A DNA stretch of 23,681 nt from DATJZH01 sp035499215 (GTDB taxonomy: Bacteria > Actinomycetota > Actinomycetes > Streptosporangiales > Streptosporangiaceae): the NCBI GenBank assembly GCA_035499215.1, contig DATJZH010000304.1, positions 1-23,681 of the forward strand, read 5' to 3'. The position numbers and the translations under genes are program-made. Positions 1 through 7,534 of the stretch are shown here, piece by piece; within the stretch, counting starts at the first letter, position 1, and the number at the start of each line of letters is the position of its first letter. Below the pieces are notes generated by a model. That model saw nothing but the letters and a program-made list of their open reading frames with translations. It was not told the DNA's origin and searched no databases.

Positions 1-25
1 CCGGCCGGCCATGGCCGGCAGGCCG

Positions 26-31
26 TAGAGT
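26..31 (+). promoter_or_regulatory. -10 box for a leaderless phosphatase transcript
   Basis: The hexamer TAGAGT fits the actinobacterial TANNNT -10 consensus and ends 6 nt before the GTG start at 38. Transcription would begin at or next to the start codon, which would explain why no ribosome binding site is present. The -35 region lies at the window edge and shows nothing convincing. Confidence 0.4.
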
Positions 32-37
32 CATGGA

Positions 38-742
38 GTGACCTTGGTTCTGCTGGTGCGGCACGGACTGACGGCGCCGACGGGAACCATGCTGACCGGC
101 TGGACGCCGGGCATCCCGCTCGACGATCGCGGTCGCTGCCAGGCGGAGGCGCTGGCGGCGCGGCTGCGGCCTGTCCGCCTGGATGCGATCGTCAGCAGCC
201 CGCTGGAGCGCTGCCGCCAGACTGCGGAGGCAGTCGCGGCGCAGCAGGACGAACCTGCGCAGGCGGTGCAGGAGGACGAGCGGATAGGGGAGTGCCGGTA
301 CGGGGACTGGACGGGAAAGCCGCTGCGGCGGCTGGCGAAAGAGCCGCTCTGGCGCGTCGTGCAGGCCCACCCCAGCGCGGTGCGCTTCCCCGGCGACGAC
401 GGCGAGTCCATGCTGGACATGCAGCACCGGGCTGTGTCGGCAGTGCGGGACTGGAACAGCCGGCTCGGGCGCGACGCGGTCTATGCCATCTGCTCGCACG
501 GCGACGTGATCAAGGCAATCCTCGCCGATAGCCTGGGCATGCACCTGGACATGTGCCAGCGGATTCAGGTTGATCCCTGCTCGCTCAGCGTGATCCGGTA
601 CACGCCGCTGCGGCCATTCCTGCTGCGGATGAATGACACTGGTGGGGACGTTTCGAGCTTGCTGAAGCCAGCTGGCAGGCCGTCGCGGGCGTCGGCGCGG
701 GGCGAGGGCGACGCGCAGGTCGGCGGCGGCGCGGGAGGATAG
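38..742 (+). CDS. Histidine phosphatase family protein (MSMEG_4193-type)
   Basis: This 234-residue protein belongs to the histidine phosphatase (phosphoglycerate mutase-like) superfamily. It has the phospho-accepting motif LVRHG with His9, an Arg58 in SSPLERCRQTA, Glu85 in the GECRYGDW block, and the second catalytic His154 in CSHGDV. The substrate is unknown. The MSMEG_4193 subgroup is called a putative phosphomutase, but hydrolysis is at least as likely. The last 30 or so residues are low-complexity and rich in Gly and Arg. GTG 38 is chosen because the ATG at 33 meets a stop after one codon, and because the RHG motif then lies at the usual distance from the N-terminus. The stop at 742 is 3 nt before the DUF3090 start, so the two are almost certainly co-transcribed. 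The orthologue in M. tuberculosis is probably Rv2135c, from remembered synteny. Confidence 0.9.
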   Translation: MTLVLLVRHGLTAPTGTMLTGWTPGIPLDDRGRCQAEALAARLRPVRLDAIVSSPLERCRQTAEAVAAQQDEPAQAVQEDERIGECRYGDWTGKPLRRLAKEPLWRVVQAHPSAVRFPGDDGESMLDMQHRAVSAVRDWNSRLGRDAVYAICSHGDVIKAILADSLGMHLDMCQRIQVDPCSLSVIRYTPLRPFLLRMNDTGGDVSSLLKPAGRPSRASARGEGDAQVGGGAGG

Positions 743-745
743 GTC

Positions 746-1306
746 ATGCCCGTCTATTCGTACGACCCACCGGAGAGGTTCATCGCCGGAACGGTCGGCC
801 AGCCGGGAGAGCGGACGTTCTACCTCCAGGCTCGGGCAGCCGGCCGGGTCACCAGCGTGGCCCTGGAGAAGGGGCAGGTCAGCCAGCTGGCAGAACGGCT
901 TGACGAGCTGCTGGATGAGGTGCTGCGCCGCACCGGCGATGCCGCAGCCGTGCCGGCCGCCGCGCCCGCCGCGCTAGCTGACGACGGCCCGCTCGAGCTG
1001 CCGCTGACCGAGGACTTCCGGGTGGGCGCGATCGCGCTGGCGTGGGATCACGACGACAGCCGGGTCATCATCGAGGCGCAGGAGGAGACTGACGAGCCCA
1101 TCGAGCCGCTGGCCGACGACATCCCCGACGACGGCCCGGGTGTCCTGCGGGTCCGGATAACCGCGGCTGCCGCGCGCGCGTTCTCCCAGCGCGCCCTGCG
1201 CGTCGTCGGCCAGGGGCGCCCCCCGTGCCCGCTCTGCGGGCTGCCGCTGGAGCCGGCCGGGCACGTCTGCCCGCGGCAGAACGGCCACCGGGCTGGAAAT
1301 GGCTGA
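746..1306 (+). CDS. DUF3090 family protein with C-terminal zinc ribbon
   Basis: This is a 186-residue member of the actinobacterial DUF3090 family, recognised from the N-terminal run PPERFIAGTVGQPGERTFYL and the FRVGAIALAWD block in the middle. The biochemical function is unknown. The C-terminus holds Cys161-x2-Cys164, then His173, Cys175 and His181, which looks like a small zinc-binding ribbon. A Shine-Dalgarno sequence (GGGAGG at 733-738) lies 7 nt before the ATG. It is the middle gene of a three-gene unit: the phosphatase ends 3 nt upstream, and the kinase-like gene overlaps its last 8 nt. The family is part of a trio of uncharacterised proteins common in Actinobacteria, so a shared pathway is likely, but none can be named from sequence. 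Rv2134c is the probable mycobacterial counterpart. Confidence 0.9.
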   Translation: MPVYSYDPPERFIAGTVGQPGERTFYLQARAAGRVTSVALEKGQVSQLAERLDELLDEVLRRTGDAAAVPAAAPAALADDGPLELPLTEDFRVGAIALAWDHDDSRVIIEAQEETDEPIEPLADDIPDDGPGVLRVRITAAAARAFSQRALRVVGQGRPPCPLCGLPLEPAGHVCPRQNGHRAGNG

Positions 1307-2126
1307 GTCGGCGGCCAGCCGGAGGGCCGAGTCGGCGGCCGGCCGCAGGGCCGGGTCGGCTCCCGGCCCGAGCGCTGGCGGCCCGGCGGGGCGGCCGGGC
1401 ACCGGGGAACTGGCCGAGGATGCCGCGCTCGGCCTGCTGAGTGCGGGCGACCTGGAGATCCAGGGCAGGCTCGTCGGCGCCTCGAACATCACCATGTACT
1501 GCACAGTGCGGCATGAGGGCAGGCAGGCGGCGTGCGTCTACAAGCCGGTTGCCGGGGAGCGGCCGCTGTGGGATTTCCCTGCGGGCTCGCTGGCGGGCCG
1601 CGAGGTGGCGGCCTACCAGGTTTCTCGCGCTGCCGGATGGGATGTCGCGCCGCCCACTGTCTACCGTGACGGGCCAATCGGCCCCGGCATGTGCCAGCTC
1701 TGGATCGATGCCGACGAGACAGTCGACCTGCTGGCCCTGGCACGCCGGACCGACCATGCGGGGCTGCGCGAGATGGCGGTATTCGACGCCGTCGTCAATA
1801 ATGCCGACCGCAAGATCGGCCATCTGCTGCCCGCGCCCGGCGGGCACCTCTACGGCTGCGATCACGGTGTCTGCTTCGGCGAGGACTACAAGCTGCGGAC
1901 GGTGTTGTGGCAGTGGCGCGGGCGCAGGCTCACGGAGCGCTCAGTCGCGGCGCTCACGACACTGCAGGACGGCCTGGACAGCCGGGAACTCGGGGCCGAG
2001 CTGTCCAGGTGGCTGACGCCAGGCGAGGTGACCGCGACCCGGCAGCGCATCGACCAGCTGCTGGCCCACCGGGCGCATCCCTACCCGCCCGAGGACTGGC
2101 CCGCCGTCCCCTGGCCGCCGATCTAG
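1299..2126 (+). CDS. SCO1664-family protein, PI3/4-kinase- or HipA-like fold
   Basis: This 275-residue protein matches the SCO1664 family, often labelled phosphatidylinositol 3-/4-kinase-like. Visible kinase-like elements are Lys82 in VYKP, which may contact ATP; the NNADRK catalytic-loop-like segment (Asn167-Lys172); and the metal-binding-like DHG at 188-190. True phosphotransfer activity and substrate are unknown. The first 50 or so residues are an Ala/Arg/Ser/Gly-rich extension built partly of eight-residue repeats, and the conserved domain starts around residue 48 (SAGDLEIQGRL). The ATG overlaps the end of the DUF3090 gene by 8 nt, indicating translational coupling; no strong Shine-Dalgarno sequence is present. 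Its pairing with a phosphatase-fold protein suggests opposing phosphorylation activities, but that is inference. Confidence 0.85.
   Translation: MAESAASRRAESAAGRRAGSAPGPSAGGPAGRPGTGELAEDAALGLLSAGDLEIQGRLVGASNITMYCTVRHEGRQAACVYKPVAGERPLWDFPAGSLAGREVAAYQVSRAAGWDVAPPTVYRDGPIGPGMCQLWIDADETVDLLALARRTDHAGLREMAVFDAVVNNADRKIGHLLPAPGGHLYGCDHGVCFGEDYKLRTVLWQWRGRRLTERSVAALTTLQDGLDSRELGAELSRWLTPGEVTATRQRIDQLLAHRAHPYPPEDWPAVPWPPI
1302..1361 (+). repeat. In-frame 24-bp tandem repeat at the 5' end of the SCO1664-family gene
   Basis: Two 24-bp units (1302-1325 and 1326-1349) encode AESAASRR and AESAAGRR, and a partial third follows at 1350-1361. The repeat starts at the second codon and keeps the reading frame. 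Confidence 0.75.
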
Positions 2127-2186
2127 CCGATCCAGTCAGGCGATCCCGCCGATCCGGCCGGCAGTGCCGCTGACGGCGCCGCCGTG

Positions 2187-3032
2187 CTAGCCGCGATCGC
2201 CCCGGCGGCGCAGGTAGCGCTCGAACTCGCGGGCGATCGCGTCGCCGCTTGCCTCCGGCAAGTCGGTGGCGTCCTTCGCCTCCTCCAGCGTCCGGACATA
2301 ATCGGCTACCTCGGAGTCCTGCTCGGCCAGCTCGTCCACGCCGCGCTCCCAGGCGCGCGCCTCGTCGGGCAGGTCGCCCAGCGGCAGCGGGATGTCGAGA
2401 ATGTCCTCTACGCCGCGCAGCAGCGCAAGGGTCGCCTTCGGGCTCGGAGGCTGCGCGACGTAGTGCGGCACCGCTGCCCACAGCGACACCGCGGAGATTC
2501 CCGCCGCGGCGCAGGCGTGCTGCAAGACGCCCACGATCCCGGTGGGCCCCTTGTAGTCAACGGGATCGATATGCAGCCGGGCTGCGAGGTCGGGATCGGG
2601 CGCCGCGGCCGTCACCGGGACCGGACGGGTGTGCGGGGAGTCCGCCAGCAGCGCGCCAAGCAAGATGACGAGCTCGACCCCCAGGTCCCTGAATGCTGCA
2701 GCCAGCTCGGCGCTGAAGGCGCGCCAGCGCATGTTCGGCTCGATTCCGTGCACCAGGATGAGGTCCCGCCCGGCCTGCCTCGGCCGGACGACCGTGAGCC
2801 TGGTCGTCGGCCAGACCAGCCGCTCGGTCCTGCCGTCGGCGACCTCCATCACCGGCCGGGTGACCTGGAAGTCGTAGAAGTCCTCGGGATCGATCTCGCC
2901 GACGGCGGCGGACTGCCAGGCCGCGCCCAGCTGGCTGACCGCCCCGCTCGCTGCCTCTCCCGCGTCATTCCACCCTTCAAAAGCGGCAATGAGCGCTGGC
3001 GAGGTGAGCTTGCCGACGTCATCGAGCTCGAT
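2187..3032 (-). CDS. PAC2 family protein (proteasome assembly chaperone-like), non-canonical start
   Basis: This is a PAC2-family protein of about 281 residues, related to archaeal and eukaryotic proteasome assembly chaperones and to M. tuberculosis Rv2125. In bacteria its role is unproven. The family hallmarks AAFEGWNDAGEAAS and DPEDFYDFQV are encoded between 2870 and 2990, so the gene must extend well beyond the first ordinary in-frame start (ATG at 2852), which would remove about 60 conserved residues. Above that ATG the frame is open to a stop at 3117-3119 but contains no ATG, GTG or TTG. The expected N-terminus (Ile-Glu-Leu-Asp-Asp-Val) begins with an ATC codon at 3032-3030. A strong Shine-Dalgarno sequence GGAGGAGGTG (3049-3040) lies 7 nt before it. 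I place the start there; a sequencing error or a mutated GTG one codon upstream (now GAG, 3035-3033) is the alternative. Divergent from metH. Confidence 0.8.
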   Translation of the reverse strand: MELDDVGKLTSPALIAAFEGWNDAGEAASGAVSQLGAAWQSAAVGEIDPEDFYDFQVTRPVMEVADGRTERLVWPTTRLTVVRPRQAGRDLILVHGIEPNMRWRAFSAELAAAFRDLGVELVILLGALLADSPHTRPVPVTAAAPDPDLAARLHIDPVDYKGPTGIVGVLQHACAAAGISAVSLWAAVPHYVAQPPSPKATLALLRGVEDILDIPLPLGDLPDEARAWERGVDELAEQDSEVADYVRTLEEAKDATDLPEASGDAIAREFERYLRRRGDRG

Positions 3033-3103
3033 CTCCCGGCACCTCCTCCCGCGCTCGCAGCGCCTCTGCGCGCATGTCCGGCCTGTGCACCGGCCGCGGC
3101 ACC

Positions 3104-3110
3104 TAGGATA
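3104..3110. promoter_or_regulatory. Overlapping divergent -10 boxes, metH and PAC2
   Basis: The block TAGGATA reads as TAGGAT on the plus strand, 9 nt before the metH ATG, and as TATCCT on the minus strand, facing the PAC2 gene. Both fit TANNNT. The metH message would have only a few leader bases, while the PAC2 message would have about 65 nt of leader including its strong Shine-Dalgarno sequence. Assignment is by motif only. Confidence 0.3.
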
Positions 3111-3118
3111 AGGCCATC

Positions 3119-6100
3119 ATGTCTTCAGCCGCATCCGCGCCCCGCCCGCTGCTACGAGCCGCGCTGGCCGAGCGCCTCGTCATCGCCGACGGGGCGATGG
3201 GCTCCATGCTGCAGGCCAGCCAGGTAACGCTCGACGACTTCGCCGGGCACGAGGGGTGCAACGAGATCCTCAACGTCACCCGGCCCGACATTGTCCGTTC
3301 GATTCACGACGGCTACCTCGGCGCTGGCGTGGACTGCATCAGCACCAACACCTTTGGCGCAAATCTCGGCAATCTCGGCGAATACGGCATAGAGCACCGG
3401 ATAGCAGAGCTCGCCGAGGCTGGCGCGCGGATCGCGCGGCAGGCCGCCGACGACTGGGGGCTGCCGGGCCGCCCGCGCTGGGTGCTCGGCTCGATCGGAC
3501 CGGGCACGAAACTGCCCACCCTCGGCCACGTCCCGTTCGCCAGGCTGCGCGACACGTATTTCGACAGCGCCGCCGCGCTGCTGCGCGGCGGCGCCGACGC
3601 GCTGATCGTGGAGACCTGCCAGGACCTGCTGCAGGCCAAGGCCGCAGTCATCGGAGCCCGCCGGGCTGTCTCGGCGGCCAATGCCGACGCGCCGCTGATC
3701 GTCCAGGTCACCATCGAGACGACGGGCTCGATGCTGCTCGGCACCGAGATCGGCGCCGCGCTGACCGCGCTGGAGCCGCTGGGCATCGACGTGATCGGGC
3801 TGAACTGCGCGACCGGGCCGACCGAGATGAGCGAGCACCTGCGCTACCTCGCCGCGCACGCCAGGGTGCCGCTGTCCTGCATGCCCAACGCCGGCCTGCC
3901 CGAGCTCACCGCGGACGGCGCGTTCTACCCGGTGACGCCGGATGAGCTAGCCGACGCCCACGAGCAGTTCGCGGCCGAGTTCGGGCTGGCGCTAGCCGGC
4001 GGCTGCTGCGGCACGACACCTGAGCACCTTGCCGTGCTGGTCGGGCGGCTGCACGGCCGGCCGCTGGCCCCGCGCCGGCCGCGACCGGAGCCGGGGGTGG
4101 CCTCGCTCTACCAGCACGTGCCGTTCCGCCAGGACACCGCGTTCCTGGCGATCGGCGAGCGGACCAACGCCAACGGGTCGAAGGCGTTCAGGGAAGCCAT
4201 GCTGGCGCAGCGCTACGACGACTGCGTCGAGATCGCGCGCGCGCAGACCAGGGACGGCGCGCACCTGCTGGACGTGTGCGTCGACTACGTCGGCAGAGAC
4301 GGCGCCGCAGACATGGCCGCGGTCGTGGGGCGGCTCGCGACCGCAGCCACGCTGCCGCTGGTGCTCGACTCGACCGAGCCCGCCGTCATCGAGGCGGGGC
4401 TTGAGCTGCTCGGCGGCCGCGCGGTCGTCAACTCAGTGAACTACGAGGACGGCCACGGCCCGCAGTCCCGGATCGCCAGGCTCATGCCGGTGATCCGCGA
4501 GCACGGCGCGGCCGTGATCGTGCTCACGATCGACGAGGAGGGGCAGGCGCGCACGGCCGAGCGCAAGCTCGCCGTGGCCAGCCGGCTGATCGAGGATCTG
4601 ACCGGCAACTGGGGGATGCGCCGCAGCGACATCATCGTCGACTGCCTGACGTTCCCGATCGCCACCGGCCAGGAGGAGACGCGCCGGGACGGGCTGGAGA
4701 CCATTGAGGCGATCCGCCAGCTCAAGCACCGCTACCCGGACGTGCAGACGACCCTCGGGGTATCCAATGTGTCGTTCGGCCTGAACCCTGCCGCCCGCGC
4801 CGTGCTGAACTCGGTGTTCCTGGCCGAGTGCAGCCGGGCGGGCCTCGACTCGGCCATCGTGCACGCCGCCAGGATCATGCCGATCGCCCGGATACCCCAG
4901 GACCAGCTGGAGACCGCGCTTGACCTCATCTACGACCGCCGCCGGGACTCCTACGATCCGCTGGCACGACTGCTTGACCTGTTCGAGGGCGTAGACGCCG
5001 CGGCGGTCAAGGCGACGCGCGCCGCGGAGCTCGCCGGGCTGCCGCTGTGGGAGCGGCTCAGGCGGCGGATCATAGACGGGGAGCGGATCGGCCTGGAGGC
5101 GGACCTGGCGGAGGCCCTCGGCCGCCGCCCGGCGCTGGAAATCGTCAACGACGTGCTGCTCGACGGCATGAAGACGGTCGGCGACCTGTTCGGCTCCGGC
5201 CAGATGCAGCTGCCCTTCGTGCTGACCTCGGCCGAGGTGATGAAGGCCGCGGTCGGCTATCTCGAGCCGCACATGGAACGATCCGGGGAGGCCGGCAAGG
5301 GCAGGATCGTGCTCGCGACCGTGAAGGGCGACGTGCATGATATCGGCAAGAACCTCGTCGACATCATCCTGTCCAACAACGGGTATGACGTGGTCAATAT
5401 CGGCATCAAGCAGCCCATATCAGCGATTCTCGATGCCGCCACGGAACACGGCGCTGACGTGATCGGCATGTCCGGCCTGCTCGTCAAGTCCACCGTGGTG
5501 ATGCGGGACAACCTGGCCGAGCTCAACTCCCGCCAGCTGGCCGCCCGCTGGCCCGTGCTGCTCGGCGGCGCAGCGCTGACCCGCGCGTATGTCGAGCAGG
5601 ACCTCGCCGAGTTCTTCGACGGCGAGGTCCGTTACGCCAGGGACGCCTTCGAGGGCCTCCGGCTGATGGACGCGTTCATGGCAGTCAGGCGCGGCGAGGA
5701 GGGCGCGCAGCTGCCCCCGCTGCGCGAGCGCCGGGTCCGCCCGGCCGCCGCGGCGCCGGACGGCCAGGACGGCCCCGGCGCGGCCAGCCGCCGCAGCGAC
5801 GTGTCCGCCGCAGTCCCGGTGCCCGAGCCGCCGTTCTGGGGCAGCAGGGTGATCCGGGGAATCCCGCTGGCTGAGTACGCGGGCTTCCTGGACGAGCGGG
5901 CGCTGTTCCTCGGCCAGTGGGGGCTGAAGCCCAGCCGGGGCCATGGCGGCGTTTCCTACCAGGAGCTGGTCGAGGCCGAGGGCAGGCCGCGGCTGCGGAT
6001 GTGGCTCGACCGCATCCAGACCGAGGGGCTGCTGCAGGCCGGCGTCGTGCAGGGCTACTTCCCGTGCGTCAGCGAGGGCAACGACCTGGTGATCCTCAAT

Positions 6101-6610
6101 GATCGCGGCGGCGAGCTCGAGCGCTTCAGCTTTCCACGGCAGCGCAGGGACCGGCGGCTGTGCCTGGCAGATTTCTTCCGGCCGCGGGAGTCCGGGCAGA
6201 CTGACGTCGTGGCGCTCCAGCTCGTCACCGCGGGCGCCCGGATCAGCGAGGCGACCGCCGAGCTGTTCGCCAAGGACTCCTACCGCGAGTACCTGGAACT
6301 GCACGGGCTGTCGGTGCAGCTGGCCGAGGCGCTGGCCGAGTACTGGCATGCCAGGGTCCGCGACGCCCTGGGGATCAGCGGGGCCGATCCCGGTGATCTC
6401 GACGGCATCCTGCGGGTTGGCTATCAGGGCTGCCGCTATTCTTTCGGTTACCCCGCCTGCCCCAACCTGGAGGACCGGGCCAAGGTGATGCGGCTGCTCG
6501 CTCCGGACCGGATCGGGGTAAGCCTGTCGGAGGAATACCAGCTGGCGCCTGAGCAGTCCACTGATGCGCTTATCGCCCATCACCCGGAAGCAAAGTACTT
6601 CAGCACCTGA
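3119..6610 (+). CDS. metH: Cobalamin-dependent methionine synthase MetH
   Basis: This 1163-residue enzyme transfers a methyl group from methyltetrahydrofolate to homocysteine through cobalamin, giving methionine in the cytosol. All modules are present in order. The homocysteine-binding barrel spans about 10-320, with zinc ligands Cys230 (GLNCATG) and Cys296-Cys297 (GGCCGTT). The pterin-binding domain starts around 340 (FLAIGERTNANGSKAFREAM). The cobalamin cap and B12-binding domains follow, with the axial ligand His740 in GDVHDIGK. The AdoMet reactivation domain is at the C-terminus (RVGYQGCRYSFGYPACP). A 50-residue Ala/Arg/Pro-rich linker separates the B12 and activation domains. Length is normal for actinobacterial MetH. 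The ATG at 3119 has only a weak AAGG upstream, and a TAGGAT -10 box lies so close that the mRNA is nearly leaderless. No B12 riboswitch fits the 86-bp upstream gap. Confidence 0.97.
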   Translation: MSSAASAPRPLLRAALAERLVIADGAMGSMLQASQVTLDDFAGHEGCNEILNVTRPDIVRSIHDGYLGAGVDCISTNTFGANLGNLGEYGIEHRIAELAEAGARIARQAADDWGLPGRPRWVLGSIGPGTKLPTLGHVPFARLRDTYFDSAAALLRGGADALIVETCQDLLQAKAAVIGARRAVSAANADAPLIVQVTIETTGSMLLGTEIGAALTALEPLGIDVIGLNCATGPTEMSEHLRYLAAHARVPLSCMPNAGLPELTADGAFYPVTPDELADAHEQFAAEFGLALAGGCCGTTPEHLAVLVGRLHGRPLAPRRPRPEPGVASLYQHVPFRQDTAFLAIGERTNANGSKAFREAMLAQRYDDCVEIARAQTRDGAHLLDVCVDYVGRDGAADMAAVVGRLATAATLPLVLDSTEPAVIEAGLELLGGRAVVNSVNYEDGHGPQSRIARLMPVIREHGAAVIVLTIDEEGQARTAERKLAVASRLIEDLTGNWGMRRSDIIVDCLTFPIATGQEETRRDGLETIEAIRQLKHRYPDVQTTLGVSNVSFGLNPAARAVLNSVFLAECSRAGLDSAIVHAARIMPIARIPQDQLETALDLIYDRRRDSYDPLARLLDLFEGVDAAAVKATRAAELAGLPLWERLRRRIIDGERIGLEADLAEALGRRPALEIVNDVLLDGMKTVGDLFGSGQMQLPFVLTSAEVMKAAVGYLEPHMERSGEAGKGRIVLATVKGDVHDIGKNLVDIILSNNGYDVVNIGIKQPISAILDAATEHGADVIGMSGLLVKSTVVMRDNLAELNSRQLAARWPVLLGGAALTRAYVEQDLAEFFDGEVRYARDAFEGLRLMDAFMAVRRGEEGAQLPPLRERRVRPAAAAPDGQDGPGAASRRSDVSAAVPVPEPPFWGSRVIRGIPLAEYAGFLDERALFLGQWGLKPSRGHGGVSYQELVEAEGRPRLRMWLDRIQTEGLLQAGVVQGYFPCVSEGNDLVILNDRGGELERFSFPRQRRDRRLCLADFFRPRESGQTDVVALQLVTAGARISEATAELFAKDSYREYLELHGLSVQLAEALAEYWHARVRDALGISGADPGDLDGILRVGYQGCRYSFGYPACPNLEDRAKVMRLLAPDRIGVSLSEEYQLAPEQSTDALIAHHPEAKYFST

Positions 6611-6612
6611 CC

Positions 6613-7383
6613 ATGCAGCCGCTTCCCGCCGAGCCTGCCGCACCCGCACCCGCACCCGCAGCCGTATCGGGAGCCGCAGCCGTATCGGGAGCCGCAGCCG
6701 CGTCGGGAGCCGCAGCCGCGTCCGCGCAGCCCGGATTGCAGGGCGTCCTGTTCGACATGGACGGCCTGCTGGTCGACACCGAGCCGTTGTGGTTCGAAGC
6801 CGAGTCCGCGGTGATGGCGCGCCTTGGCGGCCGCTGGGGCGAGGCCGACCAGCAGGCGCTCGTCGGCGGCTCGCTGCAGCGGACTGTGGACTACCTGGTC
6901 GCCAGGGCGGTGCGGCCGGCCAGCGCGGCCGAGGTCGCCGCGTGGCTGGTCAGCGGGATGCGAGAGCTGGTGGCGGCACGCGACGTGCCGATGCTGCCCG
7001 GCGCGGGCGAACTGCTCGCCGAAGTGACCCTCGCCGGGATTCCGCATGCTCTGGTGACCTCCTCGGAGCGAGAGATCATGGATGCGGTGATTGCCCGGAT
7101 CGGCGTTTCCTTCCGCGTGACGGTGTGCGCCGATGACGTGCTCAGGGCAAAGCCGGATCCTGAGCCTTACCTGCTGGCCGCTGCCCGGCTGGGGGCTGAT
7201 CCGGCGCGCTGCGTCGCGCTCGAGGACTCGCCGAACGGCGTGGCGGCTGCCGAGGCCGCCGGCTGCCGCCTCATCGCGGTGCCCAGCCTGGCACCGGTCG
7301 CGGCGCAGGCCGGCCGGCCCGTGGTCTCCTCGCTGAGCCAGGTCGACCTCGCCCGGCTGCGCGCCGCGGTCGCCGCCGGCTAG
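6613..7383 (+). CDS. HAD-superfamily hydrolase (phosphatase/phosphoglucomutase-like)
   Basis: A 256-residue HAD hydrolase of subfamily IA, probably a cytosolic phosphatase acting on a small phosphorylated metabolite. Motif I is FDMDGLLVDTEPLW with nucleophile Asp48 and acid/base Asp50. Motif II is the TSSE segment (LVTSSER), motif III the Lys in RAKPDPEPYL, and motif IV LEDSPNGVAAAEAAG. The helical cap is the stretch between motifs I and II. The first 40 residues are an Ala/Pro/Ser repeat extension not normally found in the family, where motif I begins within about 10 residues of the start. The ATG is only 2 bp after the metH stop, so the gene is read through from metH and probably translationally coupled. 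A HAD phosphatase next to metH is common in actinobacteria, but the substrate is not known. Confidence 0.9.
   Translation: MQPLPAEPAAPAPAPAAVSGAAAVSGAAAASGAAAASAQPGLQGVLFDMDGLLVDTEPLWFEAESAVMARLGGRWGEADQQALVGGSLQRTVDYLVARAVRPASAAEVAAWLVSGMRELVAARDVPMLPGAGELLAEVTLAGIPHALVTSSEREIMDAVIARIGVSFRVTVCADDVLRAKPDPEPYLLAAARLGADPARCVALEDSPNGVAAAEAAGCRLIAVPSLAPVAAQAGRPVVSSLSQVDLARLRAAVAAG
6643..6725 (+). repeat. In-frame 6-bp and 18-bp tandem repeats at the 5' end of the HAD gene
   Basis: Three copies of a 6-bp unit rich in CACCCG end near 6660. Three 18-bp units follow at 6661-6678, 6679-6696 and 6697-6714, with part of a fourth. The first two 18-bp units are identical and the third differs at two bases. 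They encode Pro-Ala and then Ala-Val-Ser-Gly-Ala-Ala-type repeats. Confidence 0.85.
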
Positions 7384-7534
7384 CCGCCGCCGCTCGCCAG
7401 CCGCGCCGCGCCCGCCAGCGCTACCCCGCGGCGCTGCGGGATGGCGCTGCGGGGGCGGGCGGTACCCAGATATGTGCGACGATGAAGGAAACACGCCGCG
7501 GCCCCCGGCCGGGTGGCCGCGAGGGGAGGCGGTT

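Noticed and set aside
3033..3118. A cobalamin riboswitch upstream of metH
   Set aside because: Only 86 bp separate metH from the PAC2 start, too short for a full B12 riboswitch, and I see no B12-box-like sequence.
2184..3227. A 347-codon open frame on the plus strand opposite the PAC2 gene
   Set aside because: It is the complement shadow of a recognisable PAC2 protein, has no family motifs, and runs past the start of metH.
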